This document shows positions 1 through 8,053 of a stretch of 64,000 bases of DNA, in pieces. This DNA is from Labilibaculum filiforme (GTDB lineage Bacteria > Bacteroidota > Bacteroidia > Bacteroidales > Marinifilaceae), in assembly GCF_002843315.1 (NCBI RefSeq), contig NZ_MVDD01000019.1:1-64000 (forward strand), in the 5' to 3' direction. Position numbers and translations under genes: made by a program. The notes below the pieces were generated by a model. That model was given only the letters and a program-made list of their open reading frames with translations. It did no database searches and was not told the DNA's origin. Positions within the stretch are counted from its first letter, which is position 1. Every line of letters begins with the position of its first letter.

Positions 1-57
1 TTGATAGATATCATAACAGAGATCATCAAGGCATCGATAGGAAGAAGCCGTTTATAA
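1..57 (+). CDS. possible C-terminal end of an upstream gene (partial)
   Basis: Frame 1 is open from the first base to a TAA at 55-57, giving 18 residues rich in Ile, Lys and Arg. It could be the tail of a gene that begins left of the window, but 18 codons are too few to name it or to exclude chance. Confidence 0.2.
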   Translation: MIDIITEIIKASIGRSRL

Positions 58-471
58 TCTATAATATGGCAGCTTAAATTCAACTTAGAAAACAGAAATC
101 TTGGTCCAACAAAACGAGGGTACTATATACAGTACAAACATACTGCATTGTTTAGTTAAGTGCTTTTAATAGAAGTTAAAGAATGCTAAAAGGTACAGTT
201 TTTAAATCATGAAAGATTTATAAACAGAAAAAGCTTGGATCCCCACCCAAGCTTTTCTACTAACCACTATTTACTAACCTAATCTCTATGAAAAAACGGT
301 AACCAGCCGTCTACAGTACAAACATACTGCATTGTTTGGTTAAGTGCTTTTAACAGAAGTTAAAGAATGCTAAAAGGCACAGTTTTTAAATCTTGGAAGA
401 TTTATAAACAGAAAAAGCTTGGATCCCCACCCAAGCTTTTCTACTAACCACTATTTACTAACCTAATCTCT

Positions 472-537
472 ATGAAAAAACGGTTACCAGCCGTTTACTT
501 TACAAACATACTGCATTGTTTAGTTAAGTGCTTTTAA
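472..537 (+). CDS. 21-residue mini-ORF in repeat unit 2
   Basis: ATG follows a G-free leader and a terminator-like hairpin. The peptide begins MKKRLPAVYF and ends in FTNILHCLVKCF-type residues before TAA. The first copy of the array (ATG at 288) is broken by TAA after four codons, whereas this one is open. It may be a leader peptide, or the decapitated N-terminus of an outer-membrane receptor. Translation is not demonstrated. Confidence 0.3.
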   Translation: MKKRLPAVYFTNILHCLVKCF

Positions 538-655
538 TAGAAGTTAAAGAATGCTAAAAGGCACAGTTTTTAAATCATGAAAGATTTATAAACAGAAAAA
601 GCTTGGATCCCCACCCAAGCTTTTCTACTAACCACTATTTACTAACCTAATCTCT

Positions 656-721
656 ATGAAAAAACGGTTACCAGCCGTTTACTTTACAAACATACTGCAA
701 TGTTTAGTTAAGTGCTTGTAA
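656..721 (+). CDS. 21-residue mini-ORF in repeat unit 3
   Basis: This has the same length and start context as the copy at 472-537. It differs by CAT to CAA (His to Gln) and TTT to TTG (Phe to Leu) near the end, and it stops at the same codon position. Confidence 0.3.
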   Translation: MKKRLPAVYFTNILQCLVKCL

Positions 722-845
722 TAGAAGTTAAAGAATGCTAAAAGGCACAGTTTTTAAATCATGGAAGATTTATATACAGAAAAAAGCTTGGATCCCCACC
801 CAAGCTTTTCTACTAACCACTATTTACTAATCTAATCTATTATCT

Positions 846-911
846 ATGAAAAATTTTTTATTCTTTGTTTGCTTTACGAATATACCGCATTGTTTGGTTA
901 AGTACTTTTAA
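846..911 (+). CDS. 21-residue mini-ORF in diverged repeat unit 4/5
   Basis: The first half differs completely (MKNFLFFVC). The second half, FTNIPHCLVKYF, matches the other copies with synonymous third-base changes (ACA/ACG, AAC/AAT, TTA/TTG). The frame stays exactly 21 codons long. This pattern suggests that the segment was under protein-coding selection before or after duplication. After the stop the frame would continue QMLNDYKLK, so a TAA replacing a sense codon may have truncated a longer gene. Confidence 0.35.
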   Translation: MKNFLFFVCFTNIPHCLVKYF

Positions 912-1275
912 CAGATGTTAAACGATTATAAATTGAAATGAATAAGTTTTTTTGTGGAAAAAAACCTAGGCTCTCACCCAGGTTTTTAATCTAATCAATA
1001 ACCCTAATCTTAATCTATGAAAAACTTTCTTAACTGTCATGTTTTATAAATATACGAAAATCTTTGATAAACGTACATAAATAGATGTTAAAAATCCTTA
1101 ATGTGATGTAATTTTTTTTTAACACAATTAGGAATTAGAATTTTTGATTGATTTATATTCAAATTAATTCATCTTTTAAGCAGAATTTGTCCATCATAAA
1201 TAATAAGTTTTCCATAGCTCGGGGAATTTATCTAAATTAGGCCTTTAGCAAAAATCAAACTTCTATTATAACCCA

Positions 1276-4200
1276 ATGAATGAGTCGGTATTAAATGCTT
1301 TAATGCAACTATTTGCGATTGTTGTTGATGAACAACAACATGGTTTTGAGGTGGCCGCCAGAGAGGTTGTCTCAAAATATTTAGAGAAGCGCTTTAGTAA
1401 GGAATGGCATGAAAGGTATTTATCCAATTTCGATCGCTATCTAAAAGAGTCCTATTACGATAAAGGTCAAAAGGATACAATTCAAGATAAACACAAGCAG
1501 GTTGCTCAGGTTTGTGCAAAATTAGTCGAGGAAGTAGAACAGGAACAGAAAGTCTGGATCATGTTGCAGCTTCTTGAATTTATTGATGATTCGGAGTTTA
1601 CAGGGCCCGAGGAGTTGAGTTTTGTGAAAACTGTTTCGAAGGCATTCAAAATTCCTAAAGATGAATTTGAACACAGTCTTCAGTTTATTTTAGGAACCGA
1701 ATATTCAATTCCTTATAATCCGTATTTATTAATTGTTGATGCTAATGAAACCTTTGAGCATGAGGTGGTAAAGCATATTTGCAGTCCCCGACTGCGAGGA
1801 CGGCTATTTATTCTCCACTTAGAGAGTACCAATACTTTTTTGTTGAAATACTTTGGAGAGTATAACCTTTTTCTAAATGGGCATAACGTTAAACTAGATC
1901 GTACTTATCTGTTGTCTTATGGATCAGTGATTAGAAGTCATAGAATTGATCCGATTTATTATTCTCAGGTTGTATCGGTATTTATTGAGAGAAAAAATCA
2001 TTCCGATATTCGTTTTGTTGCTAAAAACATCGAATTTAAGTTTCCAGGTTCTAATAATGGTGTTTTCCCGGTTAATTTTCATGTTGAATCGGGCCAACTG
2101 ATTGGAATAATGGGAGGAAGTGGAACGGGGAAATCTACTCTTTTAAATGTATTAAATGGGAATTTGCCACTAAATCAGGGGGATATCTATATCAATGGTT
2201 ATAACCTTCATAAAGATAGGGAAGAGCTTGAAGGGGTTATTGGTTACGTTCCTCAGGATGATTTGCTGGTGGAAGAACTAACGGTTTACCAGAATTTGTT
2301 TTTTAATGCTAAGCTTTGTTTCGACAATTTAGACGAGGAAACAATCGAAAATATTATTGATGATACCATCGAAAGTTTTGACTTGGTGGAAGCCAGAGAT
2401 TTAAAGGTTGGGGATCCGATTAATAAGGTATTAAGTGGTGGACAAAGAAAGCGTTTAAATATTGCATTAGAATTGATGCGAGAACCTTCGGTTTTGTTTG
2501 TTGATGAGCCTACTTCGGGTTTGTCGAGCATGGATTCGGAAAAGGTGATGTTGCTACTGAAAAGACAGGTTTTAAAAGGAAAATTGGTGATGTGTAATAT
2601 TCATCAACCATCATCAGATATTTTTAAATTGTTGGATAAGTTAATCATTATGGATCAAGGAGGTAAAGTGATCTATTTTGGAAATCCGATTGATGCAGTT
2701 GTTTATTTTAAAACGCAAAGTCAGTATGTTAAGGCGGATGAAAGTGAATGTTTGACTTGTGGTAATGTGAATTCGGAGCAAATCTTAAGAATTGTGGAAA
2801 CCCGAATGATGAACGAGTATGGCAAGCAAATTAGAAAAAGAAAAAGAAGTTCCGACGAGTGGTACGAACTTTATAAAGAGAATATTGAGGCAAAGCATCC
2901 GGTAAAGGTTCCGAAGCGGAAAAGGTTAATTCCAATAAATTATTTTAGTATTCCTAAACGAACCGAGCAATTAAAGATTTATTTGGAACGTGATGTAAAA
3001 GCGAAAATCAGTAATAAGCAATATATTTTAATTACTCTTTTGGAGGCTCCTATTCTAGCGGTTATCTTGGGGTACTTTACGAAATATATTAGTGGTTCGG
3101 CCGACGATTCTACGGCTTATATATTTTCGAATAATGAAAATATTCCTTCCTTTATTTTTATGGCAGTGGTAGTTTCTCTTTTTCTAGGATTAATTATATC
3201 TGCAGAGGAAATTCTTCACGATCGAAGAATCATGAAAAGGGAATCTTTTTTGAATTTAAGTCGCTTTAGCTATCTGAATTCTAAAGTGATAATTATGCTT
3301 GTAATTTCGGCTATTCAAACCTTACTATTTGTTTTGGTTGCGAATACCATTCTGGAAATTAAGGGATTAACTTTTGAATATTGGTTAGTGCTATATACTG
3401 CATCGGCATGTGCTAATATGATTGGCTTAAACTTGTCGGCGGCCTTGAATACGGTGGTGGCTGTTTATGTATCCATCCCGTTTATTTTAGTGCCTCAACT
3501 CTTGTTTTCCGGAGTAATTGTGAATTTTACCAAATTACATCCAGCCATTACTTCACAAAAATATGTGCCCATTGTTGGCGATTTAATGACTTCGCGATGG
3601 GCTTACGAGGCTTTGATTGTTGAACAGTTTAGAAACAATGATTTTGAGGATCAGTTTTTTGATTACGAACAAAAAATGAGTGAGGCTTCGTTTCGATCCT
3701 CCTTTTATATACCGGAAATAAAACAGCGTTACCAAAATTGGTTGCAAACAAAGAATTTAAAGCAATTTCAGGTATTAAGGAATGAATTTGGAAAATTGGC
3801 TGATTTATATGAACTACCAAGTGGAGTAGAGCTAAGTGAAAACGGATTAGTGAGTTCTTCGGATGACTTAATGGATTGGTTGAAGAAAATTAAGCAAAAC
3901 GGATGGACTGACTATAAAACAGAGTCGGATAAAAGAGATCAGGCTTACCTAAACTTATTGGAACAATACGGAGGTAAAAAAGAATTATTTGAATTTAAAC
4001 AAAAACATTATAATGAAGCTATTGAGCAAATTGTTTTAAATCGAAGAGAGCTAAATAAAATTGTTGAATTTGAAAGTGAACTAATTCAATTAAAGGATCC
4101 GATTTTTCAAATTCCTTCGAATAAAGTGGGAAGGGCACAATTATTTTCTTCTCAGAAAAGACTTGGCGATTATTTGATTGATACTTTCTGGTTTAATGTG

Positions 4201-4344
4201 ATTATTGTTTGGTGCACCAGCATGTTTTTTTACTTTACACTTTATTTTGATGTAGTAAGAAGATTCTTGCTTCTGGTTGAAATATTATGGGTTAAAATAC
4301 TTCCCGAAGGTCATATTCGGATTACAAGAAAACGTCTGAAGTAA
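1276..4344 (+). CDS. ABCG-like transporter with TerB-like and FHA-like N-terminal regions
   Basis: This 1022-residue protein probably sits in the inner membrane and couples ATP hydrolysis to transport of an unknown substrate. Residues 1 to about 140 are helical and TerB-like. Residues about 165-245 are beta-rich and resemble an FHA fold (LNGHNVKL, LLSYGSVI). The ABC ATPase follows, with Walker A GGSGTGKST near residue 282, signature LSGGQRKRL near 386 and Walker B VLFVDEPTSGL near 405. From about 585 there are five hydrophobic segments of the ABC2/ABCG type, a long charged extracytoplasmic region (about 780-960) and a last membrane segment near 975. The ATPase-before-membrane order is that of ABCG half-transporters, so a dimer is expected. 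It stands alone and is followed by a terminator. Substrate cannot be inferred. Confidence 0.8.
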   Translation: MNESVLNALMQLFAIVVDEQQHGFEVAAREVVSKYLEKRFSKEWHERYLSNFDRYLKESYYDKGQKDTIQDKHKQVAQVCAKLVEEVEQEQKVWIMLQLLEFIDDSEFTGPEELSFVKTVSKAFKIPKDEFEHSLQFILGTEYSIPYNPYLLIVDANETFEHEVVKHICSPRLRGRLFILHLESTNTFLLKYFGEYNLFLNGHNVKLDRTYLLSYGSVIRSHRIDPIYYSQVVSVFIERKNHSDIRFVAKNIEFKFPGSNNGVFPVNFHVESGQLIGIMGGSGTGKSTLLNVLNGNLPLNQGDIYINGYNLHKDREELEGVIGYVPQDDLLVEELTVYQNLFFNAKLCFDNLDEETIENIIDDTIESFDLVEARDLKVGDPINKVLSGGQRKRLNIALELMREPSVLFVDEPTSGLSSMDSEKVMLLLKRQVLKGKLVMCNIHQPSSDIFKLLDKLIIMDQGGKVIYFGNPIDAVVYFKTQSQYVKADESECLTCGNVNSEQILRIVETRMMNEYGKQIRKRKRSSDEWYELYKENIEAKHPVKVPKRKRLIPINYFSIPKRTEQLKIYLERDVKAKISNKQYILITLLEAPILAVILGYFTKYISGSADDSTAYIFSNNENIPSFIFMAVVVSLFLGLIISAEEILHDRRIMKRESFLNLSRFSYLNSKVIIMLVISAIQTLLFVLVANTILEIKGLTFEYWLVLYTASACANMIGLNLSAALNTVVAVYVSIPFILVPQLLFSGVIVNFTKLHPAITSQKYVPIVGDLMTSRWAYEALIVEQFRNNDFEDQFFDYEQKMSEASFRSSFYIPEIKQRYQNWLQTKNLKQFQVLRNEFGKLADLYELPSGVELSENGLVSSSDDLMDWLKKIKQNGWTDYKTESDKRDQAYLNLLEQYGGKKELFEFKQKHYNEAIEQIVLNRRELNKIVEFESELIQLKDPIFQIPSNKVGRAQLFSSQKRLGDYLIDTFWFNVIIVWCTSMFFYFTLYFDVVRRFLLLVEILWVKILPEGHIRITRKRLK

Positions 4345-4356
4345 GAGATTTATATA

Positions 4357-4386
4357 GAGGTTGATTTTTAATCAGCCTCTTTTTTT
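4357..4386 (+). terminator. terminator after ABCG-like transporter
   Basis: A hairpin with arms GAGGTTGATT / AATCAGCCTC (one G-T pair) is followed by a run of T. Confidence 0.75.
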
Positions 4387-4516
4387 ATGAATTGTTTTTA
4401 CTAATCGATTACTAAGACTCATTCTTAATATCGCCACAGTGTAATAAAAAGCGATTTCCATGTGTTATTTTAGTCGTATTTGGTCAGTGTTGTATCCTAT
4501 TTTTGTAAATAGAATT

Positions 4517-5410
4517 ATGGGTAGAATTACACAAATACAAAGTATGTCCCTTCACGATGGACCCGGAATAAGGACAACAGTCTTTACCAAAGGGTGCAAT
4601 ATGCGTTGTGCTTGGTGTCACAACCCTGAAACGTGGAGTTCAAAATTACAAATTCAATTTCTTAAAAATAAGTGCATTGATTGCAAAGCTTGTTACCCGT
4701 CTGCTACTACATCCGATTTTACGCCAAGTTTATTAGTGAGGCCAAATCAATATTCTATTTCGGAATCGATTACAATTGCAGAATCTTGCTATACAGGTGC
4801 TTTAGAAGTTGTTGGAAAAGACGTGTATGTTGATGAGTTACTAAAAACAATTGAAAAAGATCGCGAATTTTTCGATGAATCGGGTGGAGGAATTACAATT
4901 TCAGGCGGAGAGCCATTACTGCAAGCTGAATTCGTAATCGAAGTATTCAAAAAGTGCAAACAAAAAGGAATTCATACCGCTATTGAAAGCAACCTACATT
5001 CAAATTCCGAAATTGTTAAAAAAGTAGCTGAATATACCGATTTGTTTATGGTTGATATTAAATTGTGGGATTCGGAAAAGCATAAAAAATGGACTGGCTT
5101 AGGAAATGAATTGGTGCTTGAAAATATCAAGCTTTTAAATGTGCTTGGAAAGAAATTGATGATACGCACTCCTGTTGTTCCTGGCGTTAATGATAATGTG
5201 GAGGAGTTGAGCTCGATTGCAAAGTTTGTGAATGAATTAGATTGTTTGGAGACCTACGAATTGTTACCATACCATAGTCTTGGAAATGGCAAATACATAG
5301 CCTTAGGAATGGAGAATGAAATAACGAAGTTCGATCAAATCAGTAAAAGTCATTTTGATTATTTACAGGATGAAATGGCCTTGCTGTGCAAAAAATTTAA
5401 AAAGAATTAA
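4517..5410 (+). CDS. glycyl radical enzyme activating enzyme (radical SAM, PflA family)
   Basis: This enzyme uses S-adenosylmethionine and a [4Fe-4S] cluster to install the glycyl radical on the enzyme encoded 12 bp downstream. The radical SAM motif is C27-N-M-R-C31-A-W-C34. SMSLHDGPGIRTTVFTKGC is a family signature, and the glycine-rich GGGITISGGEPLL follows. Between them lies a ferredoxin-like insert that is reduced here: CIDCKAC is present but only one further Cys (SCYTGAL) is seen, so the second auxiliary cluster may be incomplete. The frame is open 19 codons further upstream (4460), but the family start is the Met at 4517 (MGRITQIQSMSLHDGPG). It is the first gene of the GRE operon. The gene neighbour, not the sequence, tells which GRE it serves. 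Confidence 0.9.
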   Translation: MGRITQIQSMSLHDGPGIRTTVFTKGCNMRCAWCHNPETWSSKLQIQFLKNKCIDCKACYPSATTSDFTPSLLVRPNQYSISESITIAESCYTGALEVVGKDVYVDELLKTIEKDREFFDESGGGITISGGEPLLQAEFVIEVFKKCKQKGIHTAIESNLHSNSEIVKKVAEYTDLFMVDIKLWDSEKHKKWTGLGNELVLENIKLLNVLGKKLMIRTPVVPGVNDNVEELSSIAKFVNELDCLETYELLPYHSLGNGKYIALGMENEITKFDQISKSHFDYLQDEMALLCKKFKKN

Positions 5411-5422
5411 GAAAGATATATC

Positions 5423-7579
5423 ATGAAGACAAAGTACGACGATAGAATTGCTGTGTTGAGAAAAAAGAAACAGAATCAGACTGAGGATAAGATTCAAATT
5501 GAAGGTTTGTTGGATGAGGATGATTATGGAAGAATTGCTCCTCCGAAAGAAGGTGCTTGGGAGATTATTCCCAATCATGAAGATGGATCTTTTTATGGTG
5601 TACAAGGTTGGACTGATAATTTTTGTGATTTAATGGAGAAACATCCTACTTATGTTGATCCTAACGATGCTTTTGCCGGAAGATGGATGTACTTCATGTC
5701 TAAAATGAGACCTAATCTATTCAAACCAGAATTTTCATACGATCATCTAAAACCTGAAATTGAAAAATACAACATTATTGATGGTATTGGCTTTGATGCT
5801 CATTTTGCTCCTGATTACGAATTAGGGTTGAAATTAGGCTGGGGTGGTATCTTGGAAAAAATTAGAAAATACAGAGATGTAAATGCCAAAGATGAAGAAA
5901 CTAAATTGTTCTACGATTCGCACGAAAGAGCGGTTTTGAGTATTCAAATTTGGATTAAAAATACAATTAAAGAAATTAAGCGTAAGATTGATAGTGAGAT
6001 TGATGCTGAATTAAAAACTAATTTAGTAGAAATGCTTACGGTAAATGAGAACATTTTGAATGATGCTCCTCAATCTTTTCGAGAAGCTTGTCAGTGGATT
6101 ATTTGGTATCACCTGGCATCAAGAACGTATAATCGTGATGGTGCTGGCGGACAGTTGGATACACTTTTATATCCATTCTATTTAAAAGATAAAGAAGCCG
6201 GAATTATAGATGATGAAGCCGTGGTTTATCAATTGGCTTGTTTCTTAATTAATGATCCAATTTATTGGCAAATGGGTGGTCCGGATGGTAAAGGGGGAGA
6301 TATGACCAATCATTTATCTTATTTGATTCTTGAGGCAGGTGATAAGGTGAATACCTCTTTAAATTTAACCATTCGTGTTCACGATCAATTGGATCAAAAA
6401 TTCTTGAAAAAATCAGTAGAATTACTCATAAAAAATAAGAATGCGTGGCCACGTTATTCGGGAGACAAAGCGCTTGTTGAGGGGTTTATGAGAAATGGTT
6501 ACAATGAAGAATTAGCAAGGAAAAGAATAGCAGTAGGTTGTAATTGGATGTCGCTTCCTGGTTTGGAGTACACCATGAACGATTTGGTGAAAATTAACAC
6601 GGGAAGGGTGTTTCAAGTCGCATATAATGAGGTGATTGATGGCGGTTTTAAAGAGGCATCCACCGATAAATTGTATGCTATTTTCCAAAAACATTTGGTA
6701 ATTGGTGTAAAAGCAACTGCAGATTGTATTCGCTTTCAATTAGAGCAACAGCGATATAATGAGCCTGAATTACTATTAAACTTGTTGAGTTACGGTCCTT
6801 TAGAGAAAGGCTTGGATGCAAGTGCAGGAGGTGCAGCATATTATAATCTGGCAATTGATGGGGCAGGATTGGCAACAATAGCAGATTCATTTGCGGCACT
6901 TCAGCAGAGAATCGAGGAGGAAGGTAAAATTACTTGGGAAGAACTGGATTATCATTTAAAAGGCAATTGGGAAGGAACCGATGGGGAGAGGATTCGTCAA
7001 TTAATGAATCGCAGTGATCGTTACGGACAAGTAGATTCACGTGGTGATATTTGGGCAAAAAAGATTTCGGAAGAATTTTCTCAATTAGTAAAAAATGAGT
7101 CGGATGAGGAAAAAGGTCATTGCTTTATTCCTGGCTGGTTTTCATGGGCAAATACGGTTGGTTTGGGAAAGGCTTTAGAAGCTACACCTAACGGACGATT
7201 TGCTAAGGCGCCAATTTCTCACGGTGCTAATCCACATCCAGGATTTTCAAAAGATGGTGCGGCCACTTCAATGGCTAAATCAATTGCGCAAATTCAGCCA
7301 GGATACGGAAATACAGCTCCAATGCAATTAGAATTGGATTTATCCATGGCAAAAGGCGATCAGGTTGATAATTTTATCGCTTTGATAAAGACTCACTTCA
7401 AGTTGGGAGGAACTTTAATCAATGTAAATATTGTTGACCAGAAGAAAATATTGGAGGCACACAGAGATCCATCCAAATATCCTGATTTGGTAGTGCGTAT
7501 TACGGGATTTACCGCCTATTTTGCGATGCTAACTCCTGAGTTTCGGCAACTGGTTGTGGATCGAATTTTAGAAAACTAA
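5423..7579 (+). CDS. glycyl radical enzyme (PFL-like family) of unknown substrate
   Basis: This is a 718-residue anaerobic radical enzyme. The glycyl-radical loop is near the C-terminus (VVRITGFTAYFAML, radical Gly695). The thiyl Cys is in VGCNWMSLPG (Cys373). Known GRE eliminases and decarboxylases have Gly-Cys-x-Glu here, and pyruvate formate-lyase has Cys-Cys. This protein has Asn-Trp after the Cys, so neither pattern fits and a PFL annotation would be unsafe. It is shorter than most diol dehydratase or choline lyase homologues (about 790-850). It lies directly after its activase. It is followed after one base by a cupin gene, then a sugar porter and a GH47 mannosidase, which suggests a sugar-derived substrate. 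That link is inference from context. Confidence 0.85.
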   Translation: MKTKYDDRIAVLRKKKQNQTEDKIQIEGLLDEDDYGRIAPPKEGAWEIIPNHEDGSFYGVQGWTDNFCDLMEKHPTYVDPNDAFAGRWMYFMSKMRPNLFKPEFSYDHLKPEIEKYNIIDGIGFDAHFAPDYELGLKLGWGGILEKIRKYRDVNAKDEETKLFYDSHERAVLSIQIWIKNTIKEIKRKIDSEIDAELKTNLVEMLTVNENILNDAPQSFREACQWIIWYHLASRTYNRDGAGGQLDTLLYPFYLKDKEAGIIDDEAVVYQLACFLINDPIYWQMGGPDGKGGDMTNHLSYLILEAGDKVNTSLNLTIRVHDQLDQKFLKKSVELLIKNKNAWPRYSGDKALVEGFMRNGYNEELARKRIAVGCNWMSLPGLEYTMNDLVKINTGRVFQVAYNEVIDGGFKEASTDKLYAIFQKHLVIGVKATADCIRFQLEQQRYNEPELLLNLLSYGPLEKGLDASAGGAAYYNLAIDGAGLATIADSFAALQQRIEEEGKITWEELDYHLKGNWEGTDGERIRQLMNRSDRYGQVDSRGDIWAKKISEEFSQLVKNESDEEKGHCFIPGWFSWANTVGLGKALEATPNGRFAKAPISHGANPHPGFSKDGAATSMAKSIAQIQPGYGNTAPMQLELDLSMAKGDQVDNFIALIKTHFKLGGTLINVNIVDQKKILEAHRDPSKYPDLVVRITGFTAYFAMLTPEFRQLVVDRILEN

Positions 7580-7580
7580 G

Positions 7581-8033
7581 ATGGGAGATTTAAAATTAAT
7601 GCAGGAATATGCGCATAAAGGGGAAGGATTTTCTCCTTTGTATATTAGTGGAGAGTGGCAGGTGGCGCAAATAAATTATGCTCCTAATCAAGCTATTGGA
7701 AGCATTACAAGTATCGATATTCATTTTAAAACAGATGAATTATTTGTATTGTTGAAAGGGACTGCAATTTTAATAGCTGCAATAAGAAATGATGGTAAAG
7801 TTCTTTCTTTTGAAACCACTCTGATGAAACAAGGTGTTGTTTATAATATACCTAAAATGGTGTGGCACAATATCGCACTTGAGCCAACTGCCGAGGTGCT
7901 AATTTTCGAAGATAAAAACAGTCATTTGGGAGAATATGAAATTGTGGATCTTTCGCTTGAGGAACAAAAAAGCTTAACACAACAACTTAAAAAAACTATA
8001 TTCGATAATACCCAAATCGGAGCAACTAAATAA
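7581..8033 (+). CDS. cupin-fold protein linked to the glycyl radical enzyme
   Basis: This 150-residue protein starts one base after the GRE stop, so it is probably translationally coupled. A single cupin barrel is visible: IHFKTDELFVLLKG matches cupin motif 1 with one of its usual histidines replaced, and IPKMVWHNI matches motif 2. There is no signal peptide, so it should be cytoplasmic. Cupins of this size can be sugar isomerases or epimerases, or only ligand-binding proteins. The depleted metal ligands leave catalysis uncertain. Its fixed place between a GRE and a sugar transporter suggests it handles the substrate or product of the GRE, which is inference. Confidence 0.6.
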   Translation: MGDLKLMQEYAHKGEGFSPLYISGEWQVAQINYAPNQAIGSITSIDIHFKTDELFVLLKGTAILIAAIRNDGKVLSFETTLMKQGVVYNIPKMVWHNIALEPTAEVLIFEDKNSHLGEYEIVDLSLEEQKSLTQQLKKTIFDNTQIGATK

Positions 8034-8053
8034 TACCCAACAATAACAAAACT

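Larger units (their letters stand above)
134..1100 (+). repeat. tandem array of 184-bp units (four close copies plus decayed copies)
   Basis: Units begin at 134, 318, 502 and 686 (spacing exactly 184, 184, 184), then 876 (after 190 bp) and a remnant near 1046. Each complete unit has the same order of parts. There is an A/T-rich tail, then a hairpin with arms AAAAGCTTGG / CCAAGCTTTT (229-256, 413-440, 597-624, 782-809; a diverged version at 961-986). Next comes a stretch of about 30 nt with no G, of the type CTACTAACCACTATTTACTA, and then ATGAAAAA at the start of a 21-codon frame. The first three units are nearly identical and the last two are diverged, which suggests recent tandem duplication next to an older copy. 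No gene of known function is present. I infer repeated 5' leader regions, possibly of SusC-type receptor genes. Confidence 0.9.

Noticed and set aside
229-256. AAGCTTGGATCC (HindIII plus BamHI sites) looks like a cloning-vector polylinker
   Set aside because: It is part of a repeated hairpin that recurs with base changes at 413, 597 and 782 and with a different sequence at 961, so it is native sequence.
134-1045. CRISPR array
   Set aside because: The repeat unit is 184 bp, the copies are contiguous without unique spacers, and no cas gene is present.
5423-7579. annotation as pyruvate formate-lyase
   Set aside because: The active site lacks the adjacent Cys-Cys of PFL, and the gene neighbours are sugar-related.
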